From: Vreelandella profundi | GTDB lineage: Bacteria > Pseudomonadota > Gammaproteobacteria > Pseudomonadales > Halomonadaceae | NCBI RefSeq assembly: GCF_019722725.1 | Contig: NZ_CP077941.1 | Span: forward strand, 1,612,001-1,676,000 | Direction of reading: 5' to 3' | Length of the DNA: 64,000 nucleotides | Part shown: piece by piece, positions 42,903 to 52,732 of the stretch | Numbering within the stretch: position 1 is the first letter of the stretch | Layout: every line of letters starts with the position of its first letter | Notes under the pieces: model-generated | The model's database searches: none | What the model was told of the DNA's origin: nothing | The model's input: the letters and a program-made list of their open reading frames with translations, nothing else | Position numbers and translations under genes: made by a program

Positions 42903-43673
42903 ATGCTGGTTGACGCCCACTGCCATCTCGATTTTCCTCAGTTCGATCATGACCGAGCTGAGGTGTTTGATGTCGCGAAGGCGGTGGGAGTCTCGCACTT
43001 TGTCATTCCTGGCACGACCCGAGAGCGCTGGCAGCATGTGCTGGCGCTGGCAGAGCGGGGTGATACCTCGGTGTGCTTGGGCTTGCATCCTTACTTTATG
43101 GCGCAGCATCAGGAAGAAGATCTTGCCGCTCTTGATCAACTGCTCATTAAGCATCTAGACATCGTGGCGGTGGGCGAGTGCGGGATTGATGCTCGCTTTG
43201 AGGCGACTATTGATGCGCAGTGGCACTACTTTGATGCTCAGTTAAGGCTGGCCGAGCGCCACTCGTTGCCGGTTGTGGTGCACTGTGTACATGCTAACGA
43301 TGTGGTTGCAAAGCGCCTGGGCCAGTTTTCGCTTCCTAAAGCCGGTCTTATTCACGCTTTTTCAGGTTCAATTGAGCAAGCTCGTAAGTTTCTAGCGCTG
43401 GGTTTCAAGCTAGGCCTAGGCGGGGCGGTTACTTATGAGCGCGCCAAGCGATTACACCGCATGGTAAAGGCACTGCCCGATGACGCTTTTGTACTCGAAA
43501 CCGATAGCCCCGATATGCCGTTAAATGGCTATCAAGGCATTCGCAATGAGCCAAGCAGGCTGGTCGAGGTGTGCAAAGCGGTGGCTAGGCTGCGCGGGCA
43601 AACAACCGAACAGGTAGCGGCGCAGACCAGCGCTGTCGCCGCAACGCTGTTTGGGTTGAGCATACAGCCTTAG
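42903..43673 (+). CDS. TatD-family metal-dependent hydrolase (YjjV-like)
   Basis: The 256-residue TIM-barrel hydrolase has the metal ligands MLVDAHCHLDF at the start, GECGID near residue 93, VVHCVHAN near 127, IHAFSGS near 152 and the conserved ETDSPDMPL near 199. TatD-family proteins have 3'-5' exonuclease or phosphoesterase activity; E. coli paralogues are TatD, YcfH and YjjV, and prfC is next to yjjV-like genes in relatives. AGGAG precedes the ATG. Its end overlaps convergent ygfZ by 4 nt. Confidence 0.93.
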   Translation: MLVDAHCHLDFPQFDHDRAEVFDVAKAVGVSHFVIPGTTRERWQHVLALAERGDTSVCLGLHPYFMAQHQEEDLAALDQLLIKHLDIVAVGECGIDARFEATIDAQWHYFDAQLRLAERHSLPVVVHCVHANDVVAKRLGQFSLPKAGLIHAFSGSIEQARKFLALGFKLGLGGAVTYERAKRLHRMVKALPDDAFVLETDSPDMPLNGYQGIRNEPSRLVEVCKAVARLRGQTTEQVAAQTSAVAATLFGLSIQP

Positions 43674-44641
43674 CTGTTAAGGCTGACCGCTAGCTGCTCG
43701 GGATCTACGCGTTCAATCGCATAGGGCAGCGGTAAAAGGGTAGCGGGTGATCCTGACAAAAAGATGGGCGTCATTTCGTCGGCGATTTTGGTGCTCATAA
43801 CCGCCAATAGCTCAATGCCACCTAGCGAGTTTGGCGCGCTGATCACCACTTCGCCTACCGATTTATCGTCACTATTCACCAGGCTGGCGCCTGCTTCTGG
43901 AAGCGTTTTTGTCTCGACGCTGACGCGCATAAGGCGCTTTTTAACCTGGCCCCGGAAGTGAGCTCTCGCGACGACTTCTTGGCCGGTGTAGCAGCCCTTT
44001 TTAAAACTAATCCCGCCAAGCGCTTCCCAATTTATCATCTGGGGTAGGAAGTGGTCCTGCTGAGCATCGGTTAGCCACGCTAAGCCGCTGCGAATATCTT
44101 CAAGCTGCCAAGCGTTGCGGCCCGCATCGTCATCCTGTATAGCCACAGCGTCGCCGTTGATGGCACTGTCGAAACAGAATAAAAAGCGCGGTGTCTCACC
44201 CAGGCAGCGCACACTGAGCGCCTGCTCGCTGTTAATGTGGGTGGCAACGTGTTCGGGAAGCTGCAAGCCGAGCTGATCCGCCAGTGTCTGTGCACCTTCG
44301 CTGGCGCCAATGAAGGTTAGCTGAGGCTGGAGAATCAGCTCAGCGCGATAAAAAGCCGCGAATTTTTTAAGATGACTGGCTAAGCTGTCGACTAATGTCG
44401 TGCTCAGCAGGAGACGAAAATGCTCGTTGCTCAAACGCAGCAGCTGGGCATTGGCGAGCATTCGCCCTTTTGGCGTACAGAAACAGGTGAGCGGTGCAAA
44501 ACGTCCATCAGCCAGGCTGACCTGGGCGCTGGTTTGTCCTTGAAGGAATTTTTCTGCATCGGGACCTTTTATATCCAGTGCCGCTAAATGGGTTAGGCGG
44601 ACGCAGCCAAGGGCGGGGTTGCTAGCGGAAACGGTCGCCAT
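43670..44641 (-). CDS. ygfZ: tRNA-modifying/Fe-S assembly protein YgfZ
   Basis: The 323-residue folate-binding GcvT-like protein supports iron-sulfur enzymes such as MiaB. The hallmark motif KKGCYTGQEVVARAHFRGQVKKR with its essential Cys lies near residue 213; the N-terminal half has GPDAEKFLQGQTSAQVS. AGGAG precedes the ATG. It is convergent with the TatD-family gene, overlapping by 4 nt. Confidence 0.94.
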   Translation of the reverse strand: MATVSASNPALGCVRLTHLAALDIKGPDAEKFLQGQTSAQVSLADGRFAPLTCFCTPKGRMLANAQLLRLSNEHFRLLLSTTLVDSLASHLKKFAAFYRAELILQPQLTFIGASEGAQTLADQLGLQLPEHVATHINSEQALSVRCLGETPRFLFCFDSAINGDAVAIQDDDAGRNAWQLEDIRSGLAWLTDAQQDHFLPQMINWEALGGISFKKGCYTGQEVVARAHFRGQVKKRLMRVSVETKTLPEAGASLVNSDDKSVGEVVISAPNSLGGIELLAVMSTKIADEMTPIFLSGSPATLLPLPYAIERVDPEQLAVSLNS

Positions 44642-44812
44642 AAAAACTCCTGAGGTAAATGGTAAGGTGACAGCGTATAAAATACGCGTTGTTGCGTTAT
44701 TTAATGCGGGCGCCAGGCATCAATTGCAAGGCACTATTAGCGTGCTAAACTCTTCATTTGGTATCAGCTTTACACAGTTTATCAGGTGTTGATCAACAGG
44801 TAAGGAAACGGT

Positions 44813-45010
44813 ATGGCGCAGCAATCATTAACATTTCAGGGTGTTAAAACGGTCGAGCAGGTTAATAAAATCACCACGGCGCTGATGATGCTTGAGGGCG
44901 TTAATAGTGCCCAGGTGGGAAGGCATGGCGCCGATGTGGATGGCCGGGCCGCGCGACAAACGCTTGTAAGTGCGATTGAAAAACTTAAACTGGGCGTCAA
45001 GGTGTCTTAA
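44813..45010 (+). CDS. HMA-fold-like small protein lacking the metal motif
   Basis: The 65-residue protein matches the length and pattern of heavy-metal-associated domains: a strand SLTFQGV, then a helix KTVEQVNKITTALMML, a strand GVNSAQVGR, a helix TLVSAIEKL and a final strand GVKVS. The metal CxxC expected at the start of the first helix is replaced (KTVEQV), and the protein has no Cys. Thus copper transfer is unlikely. AAGGAAA precedes the ATG. Its stop overlaps the start of the OsmC-family gene as TAATG, so translation is coupled. Family placement is by eye. Confidence 0.7.
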   Translation: MAQQSLTFQGVKTVEQVNKITTALMMLEGVNSAQVGRHGADVDGRAARQTLVSAIEKLKLGVKVS

Positions 45011-45417
45011 TGCATATACCGATTACCATTATCAGTGAGCGCAACAACGTCTTTAGGCAGCGCATAGACGTTGATGGGTTGGAAGCTCTGTATGCCGATG
45101 TACCGGCCATTGTTGGCGGTGATGGCAGCGCGCCGGATCCCCATGACTATTTCGATATTGCCTTAGGTACTTGCAAGGCGATCACGGTGTCGATGTACGC
45201 CAAGCGAAAAGAGTGGCCGCTTGAGGGAATCACCGTCACCGTGCAGCGAGATGATAGCCAGGAAAAAAAAGGTATCTATAAGTTAGATGTCGCCTTAACG
45301 CTGCAGGGTATTGATGACCCGGCTCAGCGCGCCAGACTGGAAGAAATAAGCCATCGTTGCCCCATCCAGCGCCTGATGACTGAGTCCACCGTTGAGGTCG
45401 CCACACGCCTTGTTTAG
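45010..45417 (+). CDS. OsmC-family protein
   Basis: The 135-residue protein has the two redox Cys of OsmC-like proteins: IALGTCKAITVSMYAKRK near residue 55 and ISHRCPIQRLM near 119. OsmC/Ohr proteins reduce organic hydroperoxides; many short members such as this one (YhfA-like) have unproven substrates. It is translationally coupled to the HMA-like gene by a 1-nt overlap. Confidence 0.87.
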   Translation: MHIPITIISERNNVFRQRIDVDGLEALYADVPAIVGGDGSAPDPHDYFDIALGTCKAITVSMYAKRKEWPLEGITVTVQRDDSQEKKGIYKLDVALTLQGIDDPAQRARLEEISHRCPIQRLMTESTVEVATRLV

Positions 45418-45456
45418 TTTGTCCTTAGCTAATGTCCCCTCTTTTTTGGAGTCACG

Positions 45457-47481
45457 ATGAGCAAAGCCTTTCGATTGCAGTCTAAATTTCAGCCTGCTGG
45501 CGATCAGCCCGCCGCTATTAAAGGGCTGATTAGTGGCCTGGAATCAGGGCTTGCCCATCAGACGCTGCTCGGGGTTACGGGGTCGGGTAAAACCTTCACC
45601 ATGGCAAATGTGGTGGAACAGCAGCAGCGCCCAACGATTGTCATGGCGCCGAATAAGACGCTCGCTGCCCAGCTTTACGGTGAGTTTAAGTCTTTTTTCC
45701 CTGATAACGCGGTCGAGTATTTTGTCTCCTACTACGATTATTATCAGCCTGAAGCCTATGTGGCGGCATCCGATACGTTTATCGAGAAAGATGCATCGAT
45801 TAATGACCATATTGAGCAGATGCGTCTTTCAGCCACTAAGGCACTGCTTGAGCGCCGTGATGCGATCATTGTGGTGTCCGTGTCGGCTATTTATGGGCTG
45901 GGTGATCCCGAGCAATACCTGAAAATGCGTCTTCATTTCTCCCGCGGTGAACTGATTGACCAGCGCGCATTTTTACGCCGTTTGGCGGAGCTTCAGTACA
46001 CTCGCAATGATATGGATTTTAGGCGTGGCACTTACCGCGTTCGTGGCGACGTTATTGATGTGTTCCCCGCTGATTCTGAAGAAGAGGCGGTGCGAATCGA
46101 GCTGTTCGACAATGAAATTGACACGATTCGCATGTTTGATCCACTCACCGGTGCCGTCCATGGCGAGGTGGCGCGAATGACCATCTACCCAAAATCGCAC
46201 TACGTTACCCCACGGGAAACGATTTTAGGCGCCATCGATGACATTAAAGGGGAGCTCAAAGAGCGTTTAGAGTGGATGCGCAAGCACGAACGATTGGTGG
46301 AGGCACAGCGTTTGGAACAGCGTACGCTTTACGATATAGAAATGATGCTTGAGCTCGGTTATTGCAACGGCATTGAAAACTACTCGCGTTACCTTTCCGG
46401 GCGTGCCCCGGGCGAGCCGCCGCCGACCTTCTTTGACTACTTGCCAGACGACGCGCTGCTGTTTATCGATGAATCTCACGTCAGCGTACCGCAGGTCGGT
46501 GGGATGTATAAAGGCGATCGCTCGCGTAAAGAAACACTGGTCGAGTACGGTTTTCGACTGCCCTCTGCGCTGGATAATCGGCCCATGAAGTTTGAAGAGT
46601 GGGAGGCGATTTCACCGCAAACTATTTTTGTCTCCGCCACCCCTGGTCGTTATGAAGCCGAGCATACCGGTCAAACGGTTGAGCAAGTGGTGCGCCCCAC
46701 CGGCCTGCTCGATCCTGAAATTGAGGTGCGCCCAGCCAGCACTCAGGTAGACGATCTGCTCTCCGAGATTGGGCTGCGAACCGCCGTGGGTGAGCGCGTG
46801 CTGGTCACCACGCTGACTAAGCGTATGTCAGAAGATCTGACGGATTACTTTGATGAGCACGGCATTCGAGTGCGTTACTTACACTCTGATATCGACACCG
46901 TGGAGCGAGTAGAGATTATCCGCGATTTGCGCTTGGGTAAGTTTGACGTGCTGGTGGGTATCAACCTGTTACGAGAAGGTCTTGATATTCCTGAAGTTTC
47001 GCTTGTGGCAATTTTGGATGCCGATAAAGAGGGCTTCTTACGCTCTGAGCGCTCGTTGATACAGACTATCGGCCGCGCTGCCCGTAATGCTCATGGTAAA
47101 GCTATTTTGTACGGTGATCGTATTACCGACTCAATGCGCAAGGCCATTGATGAAACGGACAGGCGGCGCACTAAGCAAAAAGAGCATAACGAAGAGCATG
47201 GCATTACGCCGACAACGATCACTCGTTCGGTCGCCGATATTCTTGAAGCGGCGCAAGCGCCCGGTAAGAAAAGCAGCCGCCGACGTGGTAATGAGCGCAA
47301 AGTCGCTGAGTCAGCCGCTGATTATGATATCACCAGCATGAATAAGCATGATCTAGTTGGTGCGATTAACAAGCTTGAGGATGCAATGTTTGAAGCAGCG
47401 CAAAACCTCGAGTTTGAAGAGGCCGCGCGTCTTCGCGACCAGCTGCATCAAATGAAAGAACAGCAATTGGTTGTGGGATAG
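45457..47481 (+). CDS. uvrB: UvrABC excinuclease subunit B
   Basis: The 674-residue damage-recognition helicase of nucleotide excision repair has Walker [15 protein letters not shown] near residue 39, the beta-hairpin region [15 protein letters not shown] near 89, the DESH box [11 protein letters not shown] near 337, [20 protein letters not shown] near 508, and the C-terminal UVR motif [24 protein letters not shown] precedes the ATG. I found no LexA box immediately upstream. The nei gene follows 7 nt later. Confidence 0.98.
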   Translation: MSKAFRLQSKFQPAGDQPAAIKGLISGLESGLAHQTLLGVTGSGKTFTMANVVEQQQRPTIVMAPNKTLAAQLYGEFKSFFPDNAVEYFVSYYDYYQPEAYVAASDTFIEKDASINDHIEQMRLSATKALLERRDAIIVVSVSAIYGLGDPEQYLKMRLHFSRGELIDQRAFLRRLAELQYTRNDMDFRRGTYRVRGDVIDVFPADSEEEAVRIELFDNEIDTIRMFDPLTGAVHGEVARMTIYPKSHYVTPRETILGAIDDIKGELKERLEWMRKHERLVEAQRLEQRTLYDIEMMLELGYCNGIENYSRYLSGRAPGEPPPTFFDYLPDDALLFIDESHVSVPQVGGMYKGDRSRKETLVEYGFRLPSALDNRPMKFEEWEAISPQTIFVSATPGRYEAEHTGQTVEQVVRPTGLLDPEIEVRPASTQVDDLLSEIGLRTAVGERVLVTTLTKRMSEDLTDYFDEHGIRVRYLHSDIDTVERVEIIRDLRLGKFDVLVGINLLREGLDIPEVSLVAILDADKEGFLRSERSLIQTIGRAARNAHGKAILYGDRITDSMRKAIDETDRRRTKQKEHNEEHGITPTTITRSVADILEAAQAPGKKSSRRRGNERKVAESAADYDITSMNKHDLVGAINKLEDAMFEAAQNLEFEEAARLRDQLHQMKEQQLVVG

Positions 47482-47488
47482 GAGCTCT

Positions 47489-48310
47489 ATGCCGGAAGGA
47501 CCCGAAATTCGCCGTGCGGCGGACCGTGTACAACAGCAGATAGGTGAGCGTGAAATAGACGCCGCTTGGTTTGCTTTCCCCGAGCTTGCTGAGCAGGCCT
47601 CATCTCTTGTGGGTACGCGTGTTTCGCGGGTTGATACGTGGGGCAAGGCGATGCTGATCCGATTTAGTGATCGGCGCGTGCTGTATTCGCACAATCAGCT
47701 ATACGGTGTCTGGAAGCTGCATGATGCCCATCAGCCGCCTGATACAAAGCGCACGCTGCGCGTCAGATTGACGGCGCAAGACCGCTGCGCAAGCCTTTAC
47801 AGTGCCTCTGATATTTCCCTTTGGCACGAAGATAATCTTGCTCAGCATCCGTTTTTATCTCGGCTGGGGCCTGATTTACTCAGCCAGGAAGTCACTGCTG
47901 AGGCCGTGCAGCAACGCCTAAATCTTAAACAGTTCCATAAGCGCAGTTTAGGCGCGCTGCTGCTTGATCAGGGTCTGGTGGCAGGGCTGGGTAACTATCT
48001 GCGCTCGGAGATTTTGTTTTTTGCCCAGCTTTCGCCCAAAACGCGCCCGGTAGATTTATCGCCAGCGCAGCAGTTGATGCTGGCGCAGTGCATTATTGAA
48101 ACGACGCTTCAAACGTATCAAACGGCAGGCATTACCAATCGTGATGCTTGGATTAAGCAGGCCAAGACCGCCGGTGAGTCACGTCGACAGTGGCGCTTTG
48201 CGGTATTTGACCGTGCCGGGCTGCAATGTCATCGCTGCGGTGAGGTCATTCAGCGGATCATGGTAGGTTCAAGGCGGCTGTATCATTGTCCTCGCTGCCA
48301 GTCGAACTAG
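47489..48310 (+). CDS. nei: Endonuclease VIII (DNA glycosylase/AP lyase)
   Basis: The 273-residue glycosylase removes oxidised pyrimidines. The catalytic N-terminus MPEGPEIRRAADRV (after Met removal Pro is the nucleophile, with Glu), SHNQLYGVWKL near 68, the helix-two-turn-helix GLVAGLGNYLRSEIL near 160 and the C-terminal zinc finger CHRCGEVIQR...YHCPRC are all present and closely match E. coli Nei. AGGAG lies 5 nt before the ATG. It sits 7 nt after uvrB, forming a small DNA-repair operon. Confidence 0.95.
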   Translation: MPEGPEIRRAADRVQQQIGEREIDAAWFAFPELAEQASSLVGTRVSRVDTWGKAMLIRFSDRRVLYSHNQLYGVWKLHDAHQPPDTKRTLRVRLTAQDRCASLYSASDISLWHEDNLAQHPFLSRLGPDLLSQEVTAEAVQQRLNLKQFHKRSLGALLLDQGLVAGLGNYLRSEILFFAQLSPKTRPVDLSPAQQLMLAQCIIETTLQTYQTAGITNRDAWIKQAKTAGESRRQWRFAVFDRAGLQCHRCGEVIQRIMVGSRRLYHCPRCQSN

Positions 48311-48445
48311 CGTTTTAAATTTTATACCGTTATCTTAAGTGGTCGAGCTGCCTTTTTACACTCTAAACTCGGTTATCACTGGTATGGCTAGGGATGCTGC
48401 CGGGTGTGGGGCAATACGGTATACTTGGCTCACGCTAAGACGGCA

Positions 48446-48463
48446 CTTTCGCAGTTGCGAAAG
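48446..48463 (+). promoter_or_regulatory. Hairpin in the fumarase leader
   Basis: CTTTCGCA and TGCGAAAG pair around GT, with an outer CGGC/GCCG pair extending the stem. It lies about 40 nt upstream of the fumarase start codon. No T run follows, so a leader control or mRNA-stability role is more likely than termination. Confidence 0.45.
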
Positions 48464-48503
48464 AAAGCCGCTGACTAGACGATAACCTAGGAGCTGTTAG
48501 TCC

Positions 48504-50009
48504 ATGACCGTGATTCGCCAGGACGACGTTATTCAAAGCGTTGCCGATGCTCTGCAGTACATCTCTTACTATCATCCTAAAGATTTTATTGACGCCATGG
48601 CGGCCGCCTATGAGCGTGAAGAGAATCCCGCTGCGAAAGATGCCATTGCGCAAATTCTGATTAATTCACGCATGTGTGCCACAGGGCACCGTCCGATTTG
48701 TCAGGATACTGGTATTGTCACCGTGTTCGTTCACGTGGGTATGAACGTGACGTGGGAAGCGGAAATGAGCCTGGATGACATGGTGAACGAAGGTGTTCGT
48801 CGTGCTTACTTGCTGCCTGACAATATCTTACGTGCCTCGGTCCTGGCGGATCCAGACGGCAAACGCGCCAACACGAAAGACAACACGCCGGCCATTATTC
48901 ATCACTCAATTGTGCCAGGCGACAGCGTCGATATTCATGTGGCCGCGAAGGGCGGTGGTAGTGAGGCCAAGTCTAAATTCGCCATGCTGAACCCCTCGGA
49001 TAGCGTTGTGGACTGGGTGATGGAGCAGCTGCCCAAGATGGGTGCCGGCTGGTGCCCGCCCGGCATGCTGGGTATTGGCATTGGCGGTACTGCTGAAAAA
49101 GCCATGCTAATTGCTAAAGAAGCGCTGCTTGATCCTATCGATATTCAGGATCTACAGGCCCGCGGCCCCAGCAACCGTGCTGAAGAGCTACGCTTAGAGA
49201 TATTTGATAAGGTCAATAAAAGTGGTATTGGCGCGCAGGGGTTAGGTGGTTTAACGACGGTCTTGGATATTAAAGTGAGAGACTATCCAACGCATGCGGC
49301 TAACAAGCCGGTTGCGATTATTCCCAACTGCGCGGCCACTCGCCATGTCCACTTTACGTTGGATGGCTCTGGCCCAGCCACGCTAGAAGCGCCGAAGCTT
49401 GAAGATTGGCCAGAAATCACCCGTGAAGCAGGCGAGAACGTCAAGCGTGTTAATCTCGACACTGTTACTCCTGCCGAAGTCAAAACGTGGCAGCCGGGCG
49501 ATACGCTGCTATTGAACGGCAAACTGTTAACTGGCCGTGACGCGGCGCATAAGCGCATGATTGATATGCTGGCTAAAGGCGAGCCCTTGCCGGTTGATAT
49601 GAAAGGGCGGTTTATCTATTACGTCGGGCCGGTTGATCCGATTGGCGACGAAGTGGTTGGCCCCGCAGGGCCCACCACGGCAACACGGATGGATAAATTT
49701 ACCCGCACAATGCTGGAAGAAACCGGCTTGCTCGGCATGGTCGGTAAGGCAGAGCGTGGCCAAACGGCCATTGATGCCATTCGCGACAACGAAGCGGTTT
49801 ATCTAATGGCGGTTGGCGGGTCTGCTTATCTCGTCGCCCAGGCGATTAAAAAATCGCGGATAGTGGGTTTTGAAGATTTGGGCATGGAAGCTATTTACGA
49901 ATTTGAAGTTGAAGATATGCCTGTCACCGTTGCTGTGGATAGCCAGGGAACATCGGTGCATCAAACGGGGCCGGCTAAGTGGAAAGAAATTATTGCCCAG
50001 TCTGCTTAG
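48504..50009 (+). CDS. fumA: Class I fumarate hydratase ([4Fe-4S])
   Basis: The 501-residue TCA-cycle enzyme interconverts fumarate and malate. It is the oxygen-sensitive class I type with both alpha and beta regions fused. Cys likely to hold the cluster are in RPICQDTG (Cys66), AGWCPPGM (Cys184) and IPNCAATRH (Cys276). The C-terminal half contains YYVGPVDPIGDEVVGPAGPTTATRMD. AGGAG lies upstream of the ATG. It is followed by a strong terminator. Confidence 0.95.
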   Translation: MTVIRQDDVIQSVADALQYISYYHPKDFIDAMAAAYEREENPAAKDAIAQILINSRMCATGHRPICQDTGIVTVFVHVGMNVTWEAEMSLDDMVNEGVRRAYLLPDNILRASVLADPDGKRANTKDNTPAIIHHSIVPGDSVDIHVAAKGGGSEAKSKFAMLNPSDSVVDWVMEQLPKMGAGWCPPGMLGIGIGGTAEKAMLIAKEALLDPIDIQDLQARGPSNRAEELRLEIFDKVNKSGIGAQGLGGLTTVLDIKVRDYPTHAANKPVAIIPNCAATRHVHFTLDGSGPATLEAPKLEDWPEITREAGENVKRVNLDTVTPAEVKTWQPGDTLLLNGKLLTGRDAAHKRMIDMLAKGEPLPVDMKGRFIYYVGPVDPIGDEVVGPAGPTTATRMDKFTRTMLEETGLLGMVGKAERGQTAIDAIRDNEAVYLMAVGGSAYLVAQAIKKSRIVGFEDLGMEAIYEFEVEDMPVTVAVDSQGTSVHQTGPAKWKEIIAQSA

Positions 50010-50043
50010 CAGATAAAAACGGTTGATTAGGCTTTAAAACGAA

Positions 50044-50076
50044 AAGGGCCTCGCTTGCGGCGAGGCCCTTGCCTTT
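50044..50076 (+). terminator. Intrinsic terminator of fumarase gene
   Basis: A perfect 11-bp stem pairs AAGGGCCTCGC (50044-50054) with GCGAGGCCCTT (50060-50070), followed by GCCTTT. The next ribosome-binding site begins only 3 nt later. Confidence 0.88.
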
Positions 50077-50090
50077 ATAAGGACGTAGCT

Positions 50091-51509
50091 ATGGCCTCCT
50101 GGTTATTAGGGACCAGCATTTTATTGATACATCTGTTAGGCATCGTCTCGGCCATCATGGCGCTGATGTCTAGCCGCACCTCTCAAGGGGCGGTAGCGTG
50201 GATTATATCGCTGCTGACCTTTCCCTATGTGGCACTTCCCGCCTATTGGTTTTTTGGTCGGCCGCGGTTTTACGGCTATGTATCAGCACGCGGGCAGCGT
50301 GACACAGTGCTGCGCCGGATCTTGGTTCGTTACCGCGCCAATGTTCAGCCCTATGTGGCGCCATCAAGTAATGCTGATATCCAAGCCGTCGAACAGCTGG
50401 CGATGATGCCGTTAACGCGCGGTAATCGGGCGACGCTATTGGTCGACGGGCAGGCTACGTTTGAGAGCCTGTTTGAGGGCATTGACCGCGCTGAAGACTA
50501 TGTGTTGATACAGTTTTTTATCGTGCGCAACGACGCGCTAGGCCAGCGTTTGTTGAGTCATCTGCAGCGAGCGGCTAAGCGTGGCGTAAGGGTTTATTTT
50601 CTTTATGATGAGGTAGGTAGCCGCAAATTAAATGAAGGCTACTTGGGCGATTTAACGCGTGAGGGCGCGTCAGTCAGTGCCTTTAGGTCGTCACGGGGAT
50701 TTAAACATCGATTTCAGCTCAACTTCCGCAACCACCGCAAAGTCACGGTCGTTGACGGTAAAGAGGGCTGGGTAGGTGGTTTAAACGTAGGTATCGAATA
50801 CCTGGGTGAGGATCCGCGACAAGGTGCTTGGCGCGACACGCATTTAAAACTACAGGGCCCTAGCGTGCTGGGCTTGCAGGAAGCCTTCTGGGAAGACTGG
50901 CATTGGGCAACGGACGAAGTGATTAGCCTGAACTGGATAGCCGATACGTCATCATCAACCGATCATCATGTCGTTATAGTGCCTTCGGGTCCCGCTGACC
51001 GTCAGGACACCGCCAGCCTGTTAGTACAGCAGGTGATTCATAGTGCAAAACAGCGCCTTTGGGTCACTAGCCCTTATTTTGTACCTGACCAAGGCGTCCA
51101 GGATGCACTGCGGTTAGCGGCGATGCGCGGTGTAGACGTGCGGGTGATGATTCCTGAGCGACCAGACCATCTATTAGTATTTTTATCAGCGTTTTCATTC
51201 CTGCCGGATATGTTAAGAGCAGGTGTTAAAATATACCGTTATCTACCTGGGTTTCTACATCAGAAAGTAATGCTTGTAGATGATGAGGCGGCCACGGTTG
51301 GGACTATCAATTTAGATAATCGCTCGTTTCGATTAAATTTTGAAATCACTGCATTCATACCAAGCCCCGAATTTGCTGCCAGCGTCGCGGTAATGCTAGA
51401 AAATGATTTTGAGCAGTGCCGACGTGTGACAATGGATGAAATTAATCAGCGTTCAATGTGGATGAAAGTGGTGTCGCGCGCGGCTTACTTAACGGCGCCA
51501 GTACAATAA
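50091..51509 (+). CDS. cls: Cardiolipin synthase
   Basis: The 472-residue phospholipase D-family enzyme condenses two phosphatidylglycerols into cardiolipin. Two N-terminal TM helices (about 3-25 and 36-55) precede two HKD active sites: NHRKVTVVDGKEGWVGGLN near 220 and HQKVMLVDDEAATVGTINLDNRS near 395. The architecture matches ClsA. ATG 50091 has AAGGA 7 nt upstream; 12 further upstream codons overlap the terminator and are rejected. Confidence 0.95.
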   Translation: MASWLLGTSILLIHLLGIVSAIMALMSSRTSQGAVAWIISLLTFPYVALPAYWFFGRPRFYGYVSARGQRDTVLRRILVRYRANVQPYVAPSSNADIQAVEQLAMMPLTRGNRATLLVDGQATFESLFEGIDRAEDYVLIQFFIVRNDALGQRLLSHLQRAAKRGVRVYFLYDEVGSRKLNEGYLGDLTREGASVSAFRSSRGFKHRFQLNFRNHRKVTVVDGKEGWVGGLNVGIEYLGEDPRQGAWRDTHLKLQGPSVLGLQEAFWEDWHWATDEVISLNWIADTSSSTDHHVVIVPSGPADRQDTASLLVQQVIHSAKQRLWVTSPYFVPDQGVQDALRLAAMRGVDVRVMIPERPDHLLVFLSAFSFLPDMLRAGVKIYRYLPGFLHQKVMLVDDEAATVGTINLDNRSFRLNFEITAFIPSPEFAASVAVMLENDFEQCRRVTMDEINQRSMWMKVVSRAAYLTAPVQ

Positions 51510-51573
51510 AGCAGTCATCGCTTGATAATGGCAGCAACTCTGCGTGAACGATGGGTAGTACAAGGAGTTATGG

Positions 51574-52491
51574 GTGAATCTTGAAACAAAATGGTTAGAA
51601 GATTTCGTAGCGCTTGCCGGCACACGCAGCTTCTCGGCCTCAGCGCGCCAGCGACACGTGACACAGCCGGCTTTTAGCCGACGTATTCGCGCGTTAGAGC
51701 AAGCTGTTGATGTAACCTTGGTCGACCGCTCCACAACGCCCGTGGGGCTAACGCCCGAAGGCCAACTCTTTTTAGTCACCGCGCGCAATCTTGTCGAGCA
51801 GTTGAATGAATCGCTGAGCCACTTACGTGGCCTATCTATTGCGAATGAAGCGTTGGATATCGTCGCGGCGCACTCTTTAGCGTTAAGTTTTTATCCGCCT
51901 TGGATTTCTCGGTTACAAAAAGGTCTGGGGGAGCTGCCCACTCGTTTAGTCGCCATGAATGTAGGAGAAGCCATTCACGTATTGCGGGAGGGCAACTGCG
52001 ATTTAATGCTCGCGTACTACGATCCTTTTGCCACTATGCAGCTAGACGCCGAAGTATTTCCCTCGTTTTCAATCGGCAAGGTCAATATGCTGCCCGTTTC
52101 GTTGCCAGACGAGCAGGGTAAGCCGCTATTTTCATTGCAGCATGACGCCTCCATTCCCTATCTCTCCTATACCCAAGGCGCATTTTTAGGCCGGACGGTG
52201 CGCATGCTACTCAAAAATGATCCGCTACGGATGAAGTTACGTACCGTCTATGAAACCGCCATGGCCGAAGGCCTGAAAGGAATGGTTTTGCAGGGTGCTG
52301 GCGTGGCGTGGATACCTGATTTTTGTATTCGTGAAGAGCTGAAAAGTGGACGCTTAGTTAGAGCCGGTGAACAGCACTGGGATATCCCGCTTGAGATTCG
52401 CCTATATCGCTGCTCTATGGTGCACAAACCCGGCGTCGAGCGTTTGTGGCGACAGATGGTGAAGCTGCCGCGAGACTTTCTACAGGCATAG
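51574..52491 (+). CDS. LysR-family transcriptional regulator
   Basis: The 305-residue protein has a typical N-terminal helix-turn-helix (FVALAGTRSFSASARQRHVTQPAFSRRIRALE, residues 10-41) and a LysR effector domain. The start is GTG with AGGAG 6 nt upstream; an ATG 4 nt earlier is out of frame. No divergent target is adjacent, so its regulon is unknown. Confidence 0.92.
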   Translation: MNLETKWLEDFVALAGTRSFSASARQRHVTQPAFSRRIRALEQAVDVTLVDRSTTPVGLTPEGQLFLVTARNLVEQLNESLSHLRGLSIANEALDIVAAHSLALSFYPPWISRLQKGLGELPTRLVAMNVGEAIHVLREGNCDLMLAYYDPFATMQLDAEVFPSFSIGKVNMLPVSLPDEQGKPLFSLQHDASIPYLSYTQGAFLGRTVRMLLKNDPLRMKLRTVYETAMAEGLKGMVLQGAGVAWIPDFCIREELKSGRLVRAGEQHWDIPLEIRLYRCSMVHKPGVERLWRQMVKLPRDFLQA

Positions 52492-52732
52492 CCACCATGG
52501 TCTTAAATGCGGCAGGCTTGAACTGCTTGCGGCGTTTAACGACGACCAGCATCGGCAAGAGCGACTCATTTGGCACACACGGTAAAAGTCGCCATCCAAG
52601 CTTCCCTTTTTTTTAGGGAGCGTGATACGTATTAGAAAACTGCACATAGCGCTGTCGTTAGGTATGCTAGATAAGCGGCATATTGATAAGGCTTACAAAA
52701 ACGCCTTTATAACGACGACATGGGAAGTGGAT

